Assembly: GCF_001902635.1 (NCBI RefSeq)
Contig: NZ_MJAO01000005.1
Location: 1-64,000 of the forward strand
Direction: 5' to 3'
Length of the DNA: 64,000 bases
From: Serratia marcescens
GTDB lineage: Bacteria; Pseudomonadota; Gammaproteobacteria; Enterobacterales; Enterobacteriaceae
Below are positions 62,441 to 64,000 of this stretch, one piece after another. Each line of letters opens with the position of its first letter. Position 1 is the first letter of the stretch. The notes under the pieces were generated by a model. That model worked only from the letters and a program-made list of their open reading frames with translations, had not been told where the DNA came from and ran no database searches. Position numbers and translations under genes: made by a program.

Positions 62441-63364
62441 TTATTGGCGAATATGCTCTACGGCGGTTAATCCTTTCTCCTGCAAATAGATTTTCACATG
62501 CTCCAGCAATCGTCGTACTTTTAATGGCTGGATCTCCCGGCGCGGCATTATGGCATAGCAATTAATTTCCGGTAATCGCCAGTCGGGCAATATTTCAATC
62601 AGCTCGCCGCTGCGCAATTCACGCTCAACGTTGGCGAAGAAATTGCGAATGATGCCCTTGCCGGTCAGCGCCAACTCCTTCATCGCCATACCGCTGTTGG
62701 TGAACAAACGGCCGGTCATGCGCATGCGGTGCTCACCGCCGTCGCGATGGATCAGCCGAACAAACTGCGGGTTGCCGAGCGGCGTAAAGGTGACCCAGTG
62801 GTGGTGCGTCAGCGCCTGCGGGCAATCCGGCACGCCGTGGCTCGCCAGGTAGGCCGGCGAGGCGCACAGCACTTCGCGGCAGCGCGCCAGCCGCGTGGAA
62901 ACGTAGCTGGAATCGGCCAGCACGCCACCGCGTATCGCCAGATCGATGCGTTGCGTGATGAGGTCTATCTTCTCATCGTGGATTTCCAGCCGCAGCGTGA
63001 GCCGCGGGTGCTCGTCGAGGAAGCTTTGCAGCGCCGGCACCAGATAGTGAGTGGCGAATTCGGTGGAAGTGGCGACGCGCAGCTCGCCGACCAGCTCGCC
63101 GCGCAGCGCGGCGATCCGTTGCTGGCCGCGTTCTGCGGCATGGATCATCAGCAGACAATCTTCATAAAAGCACAATCCGGCTTCGGTCAGGCTCAGTGAA
63201 CGTGTCGATCGCAGCAGTAATTGAATGCCCAGATGATTCTCCAGCTGGCGAATATGCTGGCTGACGGCGGAAGTCGTCATGCCCAATTCTTTTGCCGCCA
63301 TGCTGAATGCGCCGCAATCCACCACTTTTGAGAAAATGGCCATGCGTTTTAATATATTGCTCAT
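62441..63364 (-). CDS. LysR-family regulator divergent from the isonitrile synthase gene
   Basis: The 307-aa LysR protein has the HTH SKVVDCGAFSMAAKELGMTT then SAVSQHIRQLENHLG, and the effector domain from GELRVATSTEFATHYLVPAL. It is back to back with the isonitrile synthase gene (190-bp gap), as LysR regulators often are with their targets; in Pseudomonas the pvc genes are controlled by the LysR protein PtxR. The ATG lacks a good SD. A palindrome (GTTAAG-N5-CTTAAC) lies 5 bp before the start, possibly an autoregulatory site. Base composition falls around this locus, especially in the flanking gaps. Confidence 0.88.
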   Translation of the reverse strand: MSNILKRMAIFSKVVDCGAFSMAAKELGMTTSAVSQHIRQLENHLGIQLLLRSTRSLSLTEAGLCFYEDCLLMIHAAERGQQRIAALRGELVGELRVATSTEFATHYLVPALQSFLDEHPRLTLRLEIHDEKIDLITQRIDLAIRGGVLADSSYVSTRLARCREVLCASPAYLASHGVPDCPQALTHHHWVTFTPLGNPQFVRLIHRDGGEHRMRMTGRLFTNSGMAMKELALTGKGIIRNFFANVERELRSGELIEILPDWRLPEINCYAIMPRREIQPLKVRRLLEHVKIYLQEKGLTAVEHIRQ

Positions 63365-63369
63365 AGTTT

Positions 63370-63386
63370 GTTAAGCACAACTTAAC
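63370..63386. promoter_or_regulatory. Palindrome at the LysR gene start
   Basis: GTTAAGCACAACTTAAC has perfect 6-bp arms and the size of a LysR site. It covers the ribosome binding region of the LysR gene, so binding could repress it. Confidence 0.4.
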
Positions 63387-63492
63387 CAAGATTGTGAGTT
63401 ATACGGGCTAATAATATAGCACCATCTCTTCTATATTGCCTGAAGCATATAAACGCCGGGCTAGTTATTATTTGCAGGGGGTTTGTCTCTTT

Positions 63493-63518
63493 TTGATAAA
63501 TCTTATTGCGCTTATCAA
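63493..63518. promoter_or_regulatory. Candidate LysR operator before the isonitrile synthase gene
   Basis: TTGATAA at 63493-63499 and TTATCAA at 63512-63518 are perfect 7-bp inverted arms 12 bp apart, ending 36 bp before the GTG start. They lie where an activator or repressor of the synthase gene would act. Confidence 0.45.
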
Positions 63519-63554
63519 TAATACACCCGTGCCACATCGTAACAGGAGCTCATT

Positions 63555-64000
63555 GTGGACAGCGCGCAGAAAGAAGAAATATCGTTAAAGATCCTACGTG
63601 AATTATTGCACTATCGCCGCCGTTTCCCCGGTGACGACACCTCGATTGCCGAAGAAGAGCTGCGGGTCACCCAAGTGCAATTGCCGCGCATTCGGGCATT
63701 CATTGAAAACGAACAACGCATTGAGTTCGTGCTGCCGGCCTTTCCGACCAAGTCGCCCAACACCAATAAGGTGATCGGCGCGGTGCCGGACATGGCGGAG
63801 CGTTTGTCGCTGATCTTCCTTAACTCGTTATGCCAGCGCATCCAACTCTATTACCCGCCGGGCGCGCATATCGTTATCTGCTCCGACGGCCACGTATTCG
63901 GCGATCTGATCCGCGTCAGCGACGAAGCGATCAACCACTATCAGCGTGAGATTGAAAATTTGCTGCATGAAGTGGGTGCGACACACCTGAGCGTGTTCAA
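63555..64000 (+). CDS. Isonitrile (isocyanide) synthase, PvcA/IsnA family, cut by window end
   Basis: The first 148 codons are present; the gene runs off the window. Translation begins (Met)DSAQKEEISLKILREL and shows the PvcA/Dit1 signature: FVLPAFPTKSPNTNKVIGAV, PDMAERLSLIFLNSLCQ, YYPPGAHIVICSDGHVFGDL and NHYQREIENLLHEVG. These enzymes turn the amino group of tyrosine or tryptophan into an isonitrile using a carbon from ribulose 5-phosphate. Partner genes are usually an Fe/2-oxoglutarate oxygenase (PvcB/IsnB) downstream. The start is GTG at 63555 with AGGAG 6 nt upstream. The family call rests on recalled motifs; the product (paerucumarin-, rhabduscin-like or other) cannot be told. Confidence 0.88.
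   Translation, partial: MDSAQKEEISLKILRELLHYRRRFPGDDTSIAEEELRVTQVQLPRIRAFIENEQRIEFVLPAFPTKSPNTNKVIGAVPDMAERLSLIFLNSLCQRIQLYYPPGAHIVICSDGHVFGDLIRVSDEAINHYQREIENLLHEVGATHLSVF

Overview
The window is chromosomal DNA of a gammaproteobacterium of the order Enterobacterales. Gene order, protein sequences and ERIC-type repeats point to Serratia, most likely close to S. marcescens; that naming is inference from recalled sequences, not a search. The backbone follows the E. coli map around 99 to 0.6 min: leu tRNAs, rsmC-holD-rimI-prfC, osmY, yjjUV, deoCABD, yjjJ, smp/serB-radA-nadR, ettA, slt, trpR, yjjX, gpmB/rob, creA, arcA, yjtD, thrLABC, yaaA-yaaJ, talB-mog, satP, dnaKJ, nhaAR, rpsT, ribF-ileS-lspA-fkpB-ispH.

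Left part (1-16 kb): two tandem tRNA-Leu(CAG) genes are followed by a divergent LysR regulator/aldo-keto reductase pair and then rsmC, holD, rimI and prfC. osmY has a long upstream region with a pair of 16-bp palindromes. The small membrane protein YtjA and the yjjU-yjjV pair come next. Where E. coli has yjjW-yjjI, this genome has a NupX/NupC-type nucleoside transporter directly before deoCABD, so nucleoside uptake and (deoxy)nucleoside breakdown are side by side, with CRP-like sites in front of both. Two ERIC elements flank deoB inside the deo cluster.

Middle part (16-38 kb): yjjJ (HipA-like kinase with its own HTH) has three direct repeats against its start codon. serB-radA-nadR follows, and nadR has a NadR box overlapping its own ribosome binding site. 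Three genes not found here in E. coli (a GT39-like membrane glycosyltransferase, a zinc-type dehydrogenase and a LysR regulator) separate nadR from ettA. A complete yfiR-yfiN-yfiB c-di-GMP module sits between ettA and slt. creA stands without creBCD. The arcA upstream region holds the 46-codon yjjY, an FNR-type site and an unexplained palindrome.

Right part (38-64 kb): the threonine operon has a 28-codon leader peptide and a clear attenuator. A long housekeeping stretch follows (yaaA, yaaJ, talB, mog, an extra MFS transporter, satP, dnaKJ with a sigma-32 promoter, nhaAR, rpsT with a TTG start, ribF to ispH). After ispH the E. coli order ends. A LysR regulator is divergent from a gene, cut by the window end, that reads as an isonitrile (isocyanide) synthase of the PvcA/IsnA family. 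This is the most likely start of a specialised-metabolite cluster and the most interesting part of the window.

All calls come from reading the sequence and recalling family members; no database search was run.
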